Assembly (NCBI GenBank): GCA_021234155.1
Contig: JAJEKV010000002.1
Span: 27,523,299-27,587,298, forward strand
Origin: Isoetes taiwanensis
Taxonomy: Eukaryota; Streptophyta; Lycopodiopsida; Isoetales; Isoetaceae
Reading direction: 5' to 3'
DNA: 64,000 nucleotides
The notes under the pieces were generated by a model, which searched no databases, was not told where the DNA came from, and saw only the letters and a program-made list of their open reading frames with translations. This document shows positions 10,067 through 20,500 of the stretch, one piece after another; the stretch's first letter is position 1, and each line of letters begins with the position of its first letter. The position numbers were made by a program, and so were the translations under genes.

Positions 10067-10565
10067 TGGGAATTGAACCCAAGAGAAAACCAAACACAAT
10101 CTTCTCCCTTAGCTCCTCCTTTAAATCCACAAAGGATGTTCCTGCTCAAACCAAATCAAAACCCACAGAGAATTCCACACAGGAACTTGATTACAATACC
10201 ACACAGAACAGATAAACAGACCGTCTTCTACTACAGAAAACCTCATATTACAAGTAATCACCTGTTCTATCCTGCTCCAACATCAAATTCGGCAGCATAT
10301 AGAAGCTCCAAGGCGAGGTTCCGGCGGCCCGATGCGAGTTCAATGATTCGCCCACAAAAGGACGACGTCGGCGCTTTTCCTGTTCAAAAACAACTTCTGT
10401 AATAGGCTTCTCATTCATCTCAGCAGATTTTCTACAATGGTGGACAGTGGATAGCCGCACACATGCGAACTACCCACGAAAAATAAAGGGAAAATCCAAT
10501 TATATCATTTGGACCCCAAAACAAATACAATGCTAATAGATGAGTGGCTAATGTACCTGCCGAAA

Positions 10566-10627
10566 GCTTATCACCGGATTAAAAAAACCCCCTTTTCGGG
10601 TTTTCGAGGAAAACCCTAGTGATAAGC
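10566..10627 (-). repeat. Hairpin motif S, copy 1
   Basis: A nested structure. The outer stem is GCTTATCAC (10566-10574) with GTGATAAGC (10619-10627). The inner stem is GGGTTTTC (10598-10605) with GAAAACCC (10609-10616) around a GAG loop. The A-run and C-run between the 5' outer arm and the inner stem could alternatively pair with GGGTTTT. The second copy at 11541 keeps the inner stem exactly but has a different, still paired, outer stem. Confidence 0.6.
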
Positions 10628-10958
10628 CTTGACAGGGGCTTAGACAAGCGTAAAACATAGAATCGCCCCAAAACCCACGAATGGAGAAGTCGAAAAACGA
10701 TGCCGCTTCGCTAACCCGTACACGCACATCACCAACAAAACAACAAGACAAAACAAACCTCCCAGTGGAGGGGGTTGATTCTGTAGCGTGCCGCAATAAA
10801 AAAAATAAAAACAAAGAAGGGGAGGGGTGGGTTCAAAGAGAAATAGGTAATCTGAGAGAAGAGGAAGCGCCGATGAGACGTCGATCTGAAAACGCCTAAA
10901 ATAGCGAACTCCCAACTAGAAACGGGCATGCGCCCGCATGCATGCAAAACAGATGCTC

Positions 10959-11016
10959 GTCCCCATTCTAGAATGGCGATCCGATGTCTCGGATCGATGG
11001 GATTCTAGAATGGGAC
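10959..11016. repeat. Hairpin motif H, copy 1
   Basis: The outer arms CCATTCTAGAAT and ATTCTAGAATGG pair with one bulged C. The inner stem CGATCCGA/TCGGATCG closes a TGTC loop. An asymmetric internal loop (GG opposite ATGGG) separates the two stems. The flanks (GCATGCATGCAAAAC before, ATGAAACCAACAAACCGCCC after) are shared with copy 2. Confidence 0.7.
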
Positions 11017-11316
11017 TCGCATGAAACCAACAAACCGCCCGAATACCAAAGGACTTCCTTACAAACTAAGATCGAGGACGAAGGTCACAGGACGAAGGCT
11101 AAAGGCCGGAAAGGACAGCATGAAAGAACGCCAAATTGGCCAAACCAGGCAGGAAGAAGCCCCTCCCCTGCCTGGAAAACAATTCAAAGAGAAATAGGTA
11201 CTGCTGAGAGAAGAGGAAGCGCCGATGAGACGTCGATGCAGAAACGCGCCTAAAATAGCGAACTCCCAACTAGAACGGGCATGCGCCGCCCGCATGCATG
11301 CAAAACCTGCATGCTC

Positions 11317-11373
11317 GTCCCATTCTAGAATGGCGATCCGATGTCTCGGATCGATGGGATTCTAGAATGGGAC
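11317..11373. repeat. Hairpin motif H, copy 2
   Basis: The best-formed copy. A 15-bp perfect outer stem (11317-11331 with 11359-11373) and an 8-bp perfect inner stem (11334-11341 with 11346-11353) with a TGTC loop. It lies about 360 bases from copy 1 within a duplicated unit that also repeats its flanks (for example 10841-10930 resembles 11195-11280). Confidence 0.75.
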
Positions 11374-11540
11374 TCGCATGAAACCAACAAACCGCCCGAT
11401 AGATAGATAGGCTTGTCATTCATCACAGCAGCAGTATACAATGTTTGGAAGAGAGAGAGGGGTAGCCGACCATAGGAACAATATCGGACTACCCCATAAG
11501 AAAATATGCCAAGGCAATATAGGAGGGCAATGGCAACAAC

Positions 11541-11599
11541 TTCTCATCGGGATAAAAAACCCCGCCCTTTCGGGTTTTCGAGGAAAACCCTAATGAGAA
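11541..11599 (-). repeat. Hairpin motif S, copy 2
   Basis: The outer stem TTCTCAT (11541-11547) pairs with ATGAGAA (11593-11599). The inner stem GGGTTTTC/GAAAACCC (11572-11579 and 11583-11590) with GAG loop is identical to copy 1. The outer stems of the two copies differ on both sides while staying paired. Upstream, GGCTTSTCATTCATC at 11411 and 10405 shows that the motifs lie in a larger duplicated unit. Confidence 0.6.
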
Positions 11600-11917
11600 A
11601 TGGTCGCCACCAACCTCGAATGTGTTGCCTGGAGAACAGAGAGAAACCGGACGAGAGCGAAGGTGAACATAGAGCACGACCCCAGCCAATGGTGAGATCC
11701 CCGAAGGTAACGAAGAGGAGGACGAACAGAAACGCGGCAAGTCCCCCGGAACTGGTGGAATATAAGAAAACCTGCAAGACCAAAGAACTCCCAAAAACAC
11801 CCGTAATGGTTAGAACCGCAAAACAAGCATAGCCATAAAAAGACTGGATCAACAAAGGACCGAAGAGATGAGAAATAAAAATAGGTAGAAAAAGAACATA
11901 ACATGAAAAGATAGCAT

Positions 11918-12087
11918 CACCCCTAGGGTGGAAAAAAAAAGCAAAGACACCAGTGGGTGGAAATCCACTATATCAAAATATGCCTCACCCTCAAGGTGGA
12001 TAAAAAAATAGCAGCACCCACAGGTGGAGAATAACATAGTAGAATGCGAAGGAAACAACAAGATGGAAAAGCCACACCCACAAGTGG
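11918..12087. repeat. Array of short CACC/GGTG hairpins
   Basis: Four short hairpins follow one another: CACCCCTAGGGTG (11918-11930), CACCCTCAAGGTG (11986-11998), CACCCACAGGTGG (12015-12027) and CACCCACAAGTGG (12075-12087). A weaker GTGGGTGGAAATCCAC sits at about 11953. Each is followed by an A-rich stretch. Loop and inner pairs vary while the stems persist. Confidence 0.5.
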
Positions 12088-12246
12088 AGAACACAAAAGT
12101 GCATGAACAAATAAATAGATATAAATGAAAAAGAGGTAGACGCTTGCCAGCCAGGTGGGGAAGGGGGAAGCTACGAGAACGAAGAAAGCCGCTAGGAGAA
12201 GACGCCCGATAACCAAAGGAAAACGACAATGGCCTATAGGCGGCTC

Positions 12247-12303
12247 GTCCTTTTTCCAGAATGGCGATCCATGGCTCGATCGATGGGATTCTCGGGAAAG
12301 GAC
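12247..12303. repeat. Hairpin motif H, copy 3
   Basis: The outer arms GTCCTTTTTCCAGAAT and ATTCTCGGGAAAGGAC pair nearly fully, with two G-T wobbles and one mismatch. The core text AGAATGGCGATCC...GATGGGATTCT is kept from copies 1 and 2 while the distal stem sequence is different on both sides. About 100 bases upstream match 22540-22647 before copy 4. Confidence 0.7.
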
Positions 12304-13066
12304 TCGCCGAGACACAAAACCTACGACTACCAAAGGACTTCCTCCACTATAAGCCCCACCGCGCGACACCGCCAAGTGTTGGGTCGGGTCGCTAAAAACA
12401 TAACGAAAGAGTGAGAAGAAGAAGAGCCGCCCGGGTGGAGCACGCCAAAGCAGCGACCTCATGCGGAACCCCCCCGAGTCAGCAAGCCGCTGAAGCTCCT
12501 CCCCCGACGAGGCGAATGAGTACCATATTGGGATGGATGCAAGCCTATAGCTAGAAGACACCCGCCACCACCCCGAAAGAACGGTCGGATAAGATAAAGG
12601 ACGCAAAGAAGAAGGCGAGGAACGAAGAAGAGGGCCGCCGGAGGGAGGATCGAGGAGGGGAAGGTTGAAGATTTGATGAAAAAAGGATATGGCCGTCGAG
12701 GCCGAAGAAATGGAGGAAGGAGACATCTGAGGATGATAAAGCGAAGCGAACAAGGCAACAAGGCGATGAAAAAACAAACCACGTGAATGCGTACAATGCA
12801 CATATGATATGAATGCAGATGACGGACCGAAGTCCGTGAATGTGGCCATTATGCTGCCGAACACCGTGGTCAATATCTAGAGGGAGATAAGTGAACAAAG
12901 GAACCCTTCATCATGGATCCCCAAAAACAATAACGACAAATAAGAAGGAAGAATAACAAGTAACTGAGATAATAAGGCAAAAAGGAAAAACTTACGCATA
13001 GGAATGAAAAAATGCATAGACCTAAAGATGGAACGAGAAACATGGAGATGTCGAGGAGAGTCGCAC

Positions 13067-13165
13067 ACCACGTAGCGAGCGCGAGAGGACGAGGACCGCC
13101 AGCAATCGGAAGTACGAACCTCAACATGTGGACCCTGCATATCGAGCAAAAAACGGAGGAAACGG
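13067..13165. repeat. Dispersed direct repeat, also at 17750-17850
   Basis: Both copies contain ACGTAGC, then GAGGACCGCCA, AGTACGAACCTCAACATGTG and GACCCTGCATA. They flank the nested LINE. A neighbouring segment, GAACCCTTCATCATGGATCC, lies at about 12900 and again at 17850, so the order of the pieces differs on the two sides. Confidence 0.8.
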
Positions 13166-13755
13166 GGAAGAATGATAAAAACTATGGGCTAAAAGAACAT
13201 GAAAAGTCAACCACGTCTAACGTCTCGAAACTGACACAATGATTATGTAATAAATATCATATCATATATAGCGAGCAAAGCTATGCCCGAAAAATAAGCC
13301 GACTGCGAACATGACAAAGTGGAGCTAACGAAAACAAAGAAGCGCCCAAATCCATAAAGTTGGTACACCGAACCAATATCACTCGTCACCCATGGTCAAG
13401 ATGAGAAAATACAACTTCAGGAAACAACAAATAAGTGCACTAATACAGTGAACAAAGGAACCAACAAACACTAGAGCTCCCCGATGATCATGCCAAAAAA
13501 AGAAGAAAAAATCTTAAATGCAATCCCCAAATATTCAAGTCCAAGTAGCAGACCAAACCAAATATAGAATATACATAGAAGAAATGTAGCCACAAAGGAC
13601 AACGAGGTGGAAAACGTGTCACAAAATACTTGAATGGGACAGAAAAGAGCGAACGACAACAGAAGAGAGAGAGAAGTGAAGTGAAGTGAAGTGTATTATT
13701 GCGTCTTTGTGAGACCATCAGGTCTATAAGACAGTTATATACAATGTCATTTTAG

Positions 13756-16700
13756 TCAATCCTCATCTGAGACCCCCTCATGGGGATCCTCACTGCTCTC
13801 CTCTCCTTCCTCATCTGTCAAGTAGCTCTTAATAGCTTGAGTCCCTGCCTCCCTTAGTTGCATCATATCAATCAAGAAGCTTACGGCTATAGTGGGTGGT
13901 AGGTCAAAAAAATTGGTGCAAAATTTGCTAACACCAGGCAGTGTGTAACCCTCAAGGTGCGGTATCTTTGGACAATATATGATTGCATGCTCTTCGTCCT
14001 CTACCTCATCTGACCCACACATACTACATGTCCTATATTCTCGCGGAATATTATACCATCTCCCTACCTCAATCCCTAAGTGATGTGCACTTAGTCGCAT
14101 CCTGCATATGGCGTATCTTTTTTTCAGAGAGATGTTCTCATTTAGGTATCTCATTTCTTGCAATGTGGGATTCATCTTCTCCCGGTAGTGAAGCATTTTT
14201 ACACCAGGGCTATGCCGAACTCTTTCTGAACCAAATCTCCGCACCCATTCATGTATTCTATTTTTATTGGTTGCAAGATCTTCTATCCTGAGACCCCATT
14301 TGTGCATCCAAATCTGCCCTTCTGCATACCACCCTTTCTCAAATGTTTCCTTCATAGCCAATTTTGGATAGCTGTCTTCTTCTAGGTCACCCAATTTACT
14401 CAGGTATCCTAGGTATCGTGTGAGAGCTTCACACTCTAAGGGCATCATCCCACATTCAGCTAGCATCATCTCATAAGGGGTTTGCATTTTGACCGCGAGA
14501 AATCCGTCTGCTTGAAAATTTTTGTATCTTCTCAATCTTTTGCCATAACTCGGAGATAATCCCGGCCCCACACCTCGCATCCATAAAGCAACACTTTGCT
14601 GTACAAGAACTTTAAAGAGCATCTTCTTTTAGTTCAAACCTCCAGATCTCGGCCTTCACACATTTCTTCTGCATGGCAAATAGGGCCTTTAACCCTCCAT
14701 TTACTCGTTGTTCTACTGTTTGATTCCATCTGAAATGCTTATCCACGATCACCCCCAAATATTTATACGTTTGTGTTATTCCAACTGTATCCCCGCGATA
14801 TGTAAATGCAAATTTATGATCCAGCGTAGTACCAAAGAGCACAATTTTGGTTTTATTTAGGTTTACCTGCATCCCTGTTGCCTCGCAGAAAGATGCCAAA
14901 ATATCTAAATGTTTCTGCATCCCATCCTTGCTGCGCGCAAGCAGAACAATATCATCAGCATATAGTAGTATACATATAGTATATCCTGCGAGACGTGTGC
15001 CATCTCCCTCAAGTGTACCTATCCACCTTTCTAGATCATCAATAAAAATGCCAAACATCGTAGGTGATAGGGGGCAGCCTTGCTTAACTCCCATGTTACT
15101 TTCCACCTGCTCACTGCATTCATCTTTGTATGGCAAGGACAGTTGCACCAGCACTTTCTCATATAACAGTTTTACCGCATCCACCCCGAGATGACTAGGC
15201 ACATTGATTTTCTCCATACTTTCCCATAAACGGTCCCTACTTACGGATCGAGCGCCTTTAGTAAAATCAACAAAGCACGCAAATAATGGTCTTCGTGTCC
15301 CTTTCACTTTGAATCCATCATAGCTCTAAATGTTACTAGATGATCTATTGTGGATTTTTTTGGTCTAAAGCCCGCTTGCCCTTTAGCACGTACATCCCGT
15401 GCCTCTGCCCAAACACTTATCTTATGTTCCACAATAGTTGCAAAGAGCTTTCTTGAAGAGATTGCTTACCATAATCATGCGGTAGTTGTTTTGCGTCACA
15501 TGCATCTCCCCTTTTTATATATGGGGACTACCCCTTAATCTGCCATGCCTCTGGGAACCCTTCTTGTGTTGCAGCATTAAACATTTCAGTTATTTTCTCC
15601 TTCACTCCATCTCCTGCCCATTTAAGCATCTCGGCCACCAATCCCATGGTATCTGCCGCTTTTCCATTTGCTATTTTTTCTAGCCCTTGTTGCACATCTC
15701 CATATGTAAACACAAGATCTGTTGTAATACCATTCAAACCTTGTGATATGCCATCCATGTGGTACAACTTCTTCACTTGCGAGATGAGATCCTCGACCTT
15801 CAAATGGTGTTGGACTGATTTACTTTGTTTCATGCGATTCCGAATTTTTAAGCGGGTCGGGTTAGTAGGTCAGCCACCATCTCATCCCGTTTGAGACGCC
15901 TTGATCGCCCTCTTTTTTGCATTTGGCGAGAGTTTTAAACTCTTTAATCAGCCCTACTCTTGCCCCGCCCATGGGCACTTTTTGTATTGCCTTCTTTTTT
16001 GTTTACATTCCTCATCGAACCAGCCATTGCATGGCAGCCCCTTTTTTCTGCGCCCCGACCTAAAGCATTTGTTTGCTGCTTCCATCACCAATGAAGTTAG
16101 CATCTCACTTTTTCCAGCAGCATTTTGTGGCCACGTTGCACTTGCCACCTTTGATTCACAATATACCCTGTATTCTTTTGATTTCCGCTTTGTTTACATG
16201 CATGCCGCCTTTTTGTTACATCCCCCTAGTTCCCTTAATTCTCACATGTGAAATTATGGGCACATGATCGATTCACTCCTTAATTCGGAATGTTCATATA
16301 TGTCACATGTTCTATAAACCGCTTTCTGCCGCCATAAAGTAATCTACAATACTCTTTCCTCTACAAGTTACAAATCTTTGTATCGAGGAATTTTTAATGC
16401 CATTATAAATAACCAAATTAAGACTGCAGCACATATTTAGCACATGAGTTCCCATGGGAGTGGGCCACCTATCCCTATCTGTTGATTTTCTCTTCCATCC
16501 TGCAGCATCTAACTCATGGTCATCAAGTTGGTCCATCCAAATTGGGTCGCCTGTGTTGCTGGTTATTGATGCCTGCTTCCCTGCTGTTCTGCCATTAAAA
16601 TCTCCTAGTATCACAATGTCCCCCAATGCCATAAGATCAAGACTGTCCTGCTCTAATTGCTGAAACGGATCGTCCATGTCCAGATTATATTTTTGGTAGG

Positions 16701-17040
16701 TACTTCTCTTTAGCGGTGGAAAATAGCATCCCGCAAAGAAAACTTTTTGCTGCTTCCCGGGCAACTCCACCCATATGTATTGATTAGTATCTCCTTTTTT
16801 TATTAGTCTTGCCAAATGCGCCATTTCCTTCCTGATGTAACATGCAATCCCGCCATATCCTCTCCTACGCCATCCTTTTCTATTCCATACTGAATGCAAA
16901 ACATTAAAACCTTGAATTTCCGGTAAACCACTCTCCTCATGCTCCCAAGTTTCTGTAAAGAAAACCATGTCTACTGTTGCCAGAACATCCGCCATAGTGT
17001 CGATCTTTTTACTGGTCAAGTGATTGATGTTCCACGCCAT
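13756..17040 (-). pseudogene. LINE ORF2: endonuclease and reverse transcriptase, broken
   Basis: The start at 17040 (MAWNINHLTSKKIDTM) opens an AP-endonuclease domain with FFTETWEHEE, the YGGIACYIRKE region and GDIVILGDFNGR, giving the expected catalytic Asn, Glu and Asp-Asn residues. Fragments at 16148-15954 and 15833-15528 form the linker. The reverse transcriptase (15307-14612) has GVKQGCPLSPTMFGIFIDDL and the catalytic LLYADDIVLL. The C-terminal part (14622-13756) carries TCSMCGSDEVEDEEHAIIYC, a Cys-His zinc motif typical of plant LINE ends. At least four frame breaks separate these pieces, and the usual DFTKAFD motif is altered to DFTKGARS. The style of reverse transcriptase differs from common angiosperm L1s. 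Not functional as read. Confidence 0.85.
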
Positions 17041-17044
17041 TACC

Positions 17045-17475
17045 CTGATGGTCTCTAATTCCTATGGAGATTCTGCTTCAATAACGACCCTGTCCCCTCT
17101 CCATGTTGCTTTTTTCCCTTCCTTCCTCGCCTCTTTCATTTTTAAGATTTCCCCTTTTTTTTGTTCATACTGCATTTGTGTTAAATCGTCGTTAATCCAG
17201 ATGTTCTCCCCACTCAAGGTTTTGCGCTGCTTCAATACACTCAGCTTATCTCCTTAAACACCAAATCTTACCAAAGACATTCTGTTGTATCCATTTTTCT
17301 TCCCTACCCTGTATGTTTCCAGGATGCCCACGGGCTGCACTTTCATTTTCTGAGTAAACAATTCCTCCACAACATCTCTAATATTTTCATTATCTGGTTC
17401 CTGGTAGGCCTGCAATACGGACATTCAAGGATTTCTTCTGCCTCTCTTGTTTTTCTACCAAATCGTTTACACGGT
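17045..17475 (-). pseudogene. LINE ORF1 C-terminal part, frameshifted
   Basis: The minus strand reads VNDLVEKQERQKKSLNVRIA with GLPGT. After a frame change it continues NENIRDVVEELFTQKMKV, YRVGKKNGYNRMSLVRFGV and a GDKLSVLKQRKTLSGENIWI / KEARKEGKKATW stretch. This is the RRM and C-terminal domain of L1-type ORF1 RNA-binding proteins. The coiled coil that should precede it is cut off at the GA tract. ORF1 ends just before the ORF2 start. Confidence 0.7.

Positions 17476-17479
<4 letters not shown>

Positions 17480-17564
<85 letters not shown>
17480..17564. repeat. (GA)n microsatellite, about 42 units
   Basis: An uninterrupted GA dinucleotide run at the truncated 5' border of the LINE. Its counterpart at the 3' border is the short run at 13665-13674. 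Open frames across it (Arg-Glu or Ser-Leu repeats) are artefacts. Confidence 0.95.
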
Positions 17565-17567
<3 letters not shown>

Positions 17568-20500
17568 CCAAAACCGCCAAGGAGTTGGGTCACGAAGCAC
17601 GTAGCGAACGGAGCACAACAAGAAAATGAGGCGGAACTGCATAAACTATAAGCCTAGCCGCCGCGAAAACTCCAAGGGTCGAGTCGGGCACGAAGCACGT
17701 AGCGAGGGTGAGACGAAGAGGGGCGCCAACGACCAAGCGGCGAAGCGGCAAACACGTAGCAAGCCCGAGAGAACGAGGACCGCCATCAACCGTGAGTACG
17801 AACCTCAACATGTGGACCCTGCATAGCGAGCAAAAAAATGGAGGAAACGGAACCCTTCATCATGGATCCCCAAAAGAAAAAAACAATAACGATAAATAAT
17901 AAAAAAGAATAACAAATAATCAAATCAATAAGAAAAGAAGACAAAATGCTTCGGGAGATGTGGAACCCCAAAGAACCCAATGTGTGCGATGAAATAGGGA
18001 GGAGATTGAGGTAGAAGGGGCGGACACGAAATGGGTCGGAAGTTGATAGGAACGAACCGGCGATGTCCGGAGTGCTCGGCGTGTGGCCCCGGCCTTTGAA
18101 GCCCCGCAATAATTGTGTATAATCGGGAGAAACGGGCGTAAAGAATGGGTATGGCGGAGGCGGAATGGGAGAGGTCTGGGGAGAAAGTGAACCGGTGTCC
18201 AAAGAGTCCGGCCAAGGGAAAGGGAAGCGCTTATGCGTTGACGACGAGGACCAACAAGGACGAGCGAAGTCGGTGGAGGAGAAAGCTTAACTCACCGGAG
18301 AAGAGTTGGAAGGGTTCACGATAGACGGCATCAGCCTCACTAACCTGAAAAGGAAATGATATAACGATAACCAAAAAAACAAGTCAAGTCCTCGTGATGA
18401 GGAATCCCGTATATGGCGTCTGCGGAGAGAATCAACCCTCAAAGAACGAGAATGCGACCGAAATAAAAGGCAATATCCACTAAGTAGGAACAACTCAAGC
18501 TATGCAATTGCAGTATAATGCATAAACACAAGAAGAAACCAACCACGTCAATGCATATAATGCAAAAAGATGAGGCCCACTTATGCAAAACCTCCCAAGT
18601 TGTCAATAATGATAAATAACCCAATACAAAAGCAATAAGATGAAGATGAAAGCCGACCTATGGTTGTGAAGAAGATGCATAAACGTTAGAAAGACAAGAT
18701 GCAACCTTACAGATGAACAATAAATCACAAAAAAGCTAGCTAGGTAGCAGAATCGAAAACACCACATAATAAATCGCAAAAAAGCTAGCTAGGCAGCAGA
18801 ATCGGAAACATGACATAGGCAATAACGTGAAAGGAAAATGAAACCACCGTAATGCTCCGTATGCCTAAAAAAGGAAAACAACGTTTGATAACAACATTGC
18901 AAAAGGATAGGCAACAAGATCGACTTGAACCAGAGCACAGGCAATAATACGAAAAAAGAAAAATCAAACCCTGAGAATGCATAGAAATTATAACGTTGAA
19001 AATAGTTTGATACATCGCAAATTCGAATGATGCCCAAAAAAATAAAAAACCATGTGAATGCCTATGATTAATAAGAGGATGCCAACATATAGGGAAACCC
19101 ACGTTGTCAACCAAACGCAAAAATGTAAAAAAGTAACACAAGAAAAGAGAGATAAGCCTGAGTTCAGAACCATGAAACAGATCACAGACCCCTATAGGTG
19201 CCTCATACATGAGGAACAACAATAATAATTAGAAACCTTTATAAAACGCAACCCCCTTATGCCAAACCCCCAAGTTATCGAGAATCGAAAATAACGTAAT
19301 ACCAAATGAAGGAACCATTACAATGTGATATATACAAGGCAACAAAGTGCGCACCCAACCTAGAATGTAGAAGATAATACCACCCGAATAACGTATACCA
19401 CCTGAGCCGAGTGTAGTGCATCACACATAAGATACAAACACAAGTGCAAAAAATAAAACCCAAACCACCATGGGGAAATCCTAAACACAGAAAGGAATGC
19501 CACATATAACCACATGGGAACCACAATATAAAAAATAACATACAAAAGAGATGCATGTCGGGGAAATAACACGCAATTGAAGCCATACCGCAACCTACCA
19601 TGGAAATGGAATGCATCAATGTAAAAAAGACAAATGCAACCCCGAAGATGGTGGCCACAAATCTATAGGCAATAAAAATATAATAAACCAAGAGATCTAA
19701 ATGTAGTAGAATTATGAAAACAAGACAACATCCCAAGTAAACGACCACAAAGACGAAAAACGAGGTAAAAAGTGAGCCGAAACATAAACAAGAGAAAAAC
19801 AGCGCGAGGAGAGCATAGACCCCTGTAAATAGTATGGTGCATCGAATCCACGATAAAACACAAGTGCAAAGAAGAAAAATCCGAAACAACGATGAAAAAG
19901 CCTCAAATTCAAAGGATAATGTCACATATATAAAAACTAGATGTCCATCAACTTGGAAAAGATCACATATGAAAGAGATAACATGGGGGAAAAAACCACC
20001 CCCTAAAACAAAAGCCCCTAGATGCCGCATATTCTAATGCTATTAGGAATAAGACGTGAGAAAAACATAACAATCGAGAACCCCGCATAGGAAAAAGAAA
20101 AGGGACACCCCAAATGATAGAAAATATAATGTAAATGTGATTCGTAATTCCCTCCGAGGGTATATGTAAAGGGGGCATAAGATAACCTATGTAACCATAA
20201 AAAATCAAAGGCTATGAAAAGGCCATGATAAGTAAAATAGGGAGCATAAGACAAATAGTAACCGATGGAGAAAATATGTTGAAAAGAGGAACAAACGCCA
20301 GATAAATGAGATGAGCCAATGAATAGGCAAAGGATCATGCAGATCGTAGAGTCAAAAGTCCCAATAAGCACCAATGAGAAGAATAAGATGCCAAACCCAT
20401 ATTTAAATGCAAATACCAAACATGTTATCACCCATTCTCACAATGAGGGTCTACTAGCATAATGCGTGAATAATGCAAGTAAATTCCCAAAGTATGGTGA

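Larger units (their letters stand above)
13675..17479 (-). mobile_element. 5'-truncated LINE (non-LTR retrotransposon)
   Basis: Read on the minus strand, it has an ORF1 remnant, an apurinic-type endonuclease, a reverse transcriptase and a C-terminal zinc motif. It ends in a (CACTT)n-like tail (13676-13692) instead of poly(A). GA-repeat DNA borders both ends (13665-13674 and 17480-17564), consistent with insertion into a GA tract and duplication of part of it. The 5' end stops inside the ORF1 coiled-coil region, so the element is truncated. It lies wholly within the 12.7-kb insert. Confidence 0.8.

Noticed and set aside
10067-10082. tRNA gene or tRNA-derived SINE suggested by GGGTTCAATTCCC on the minus strand
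   Set aside because: Only a T-arm-like hairpin is present. No A box, anticodon arm or acceptor stem could be found upstream on that strand.
11541-11599. Hammerhead ribozyme in hairpin motif S
   Set aside because: The CTGANGA core and the three-way junction are absent on both strands. GAAA next to a stem is not enough.
11968-12873. 301-codon minus-strand open frame
   Set aside because: It overlaps the hairpin array and motif H, overlaps other open frames in different phases, and resembles no protein family. Compositional.
17447-17629. Arg-Glu repeat protein, and Ser-Leu repeat on the other strand
   Set aside because: Translation of the GA microsatellite.
19275-20030. 251-codon hydrophobic minus-strand open frame that could be a membrane protein
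   Set aside because: The T-rich minus strand has few stops. The frame has irregular Phe/Leu/Tyr/Cys composition and no domain, promoter or intron signals. Similar frames occur throughout the A-rich insert.
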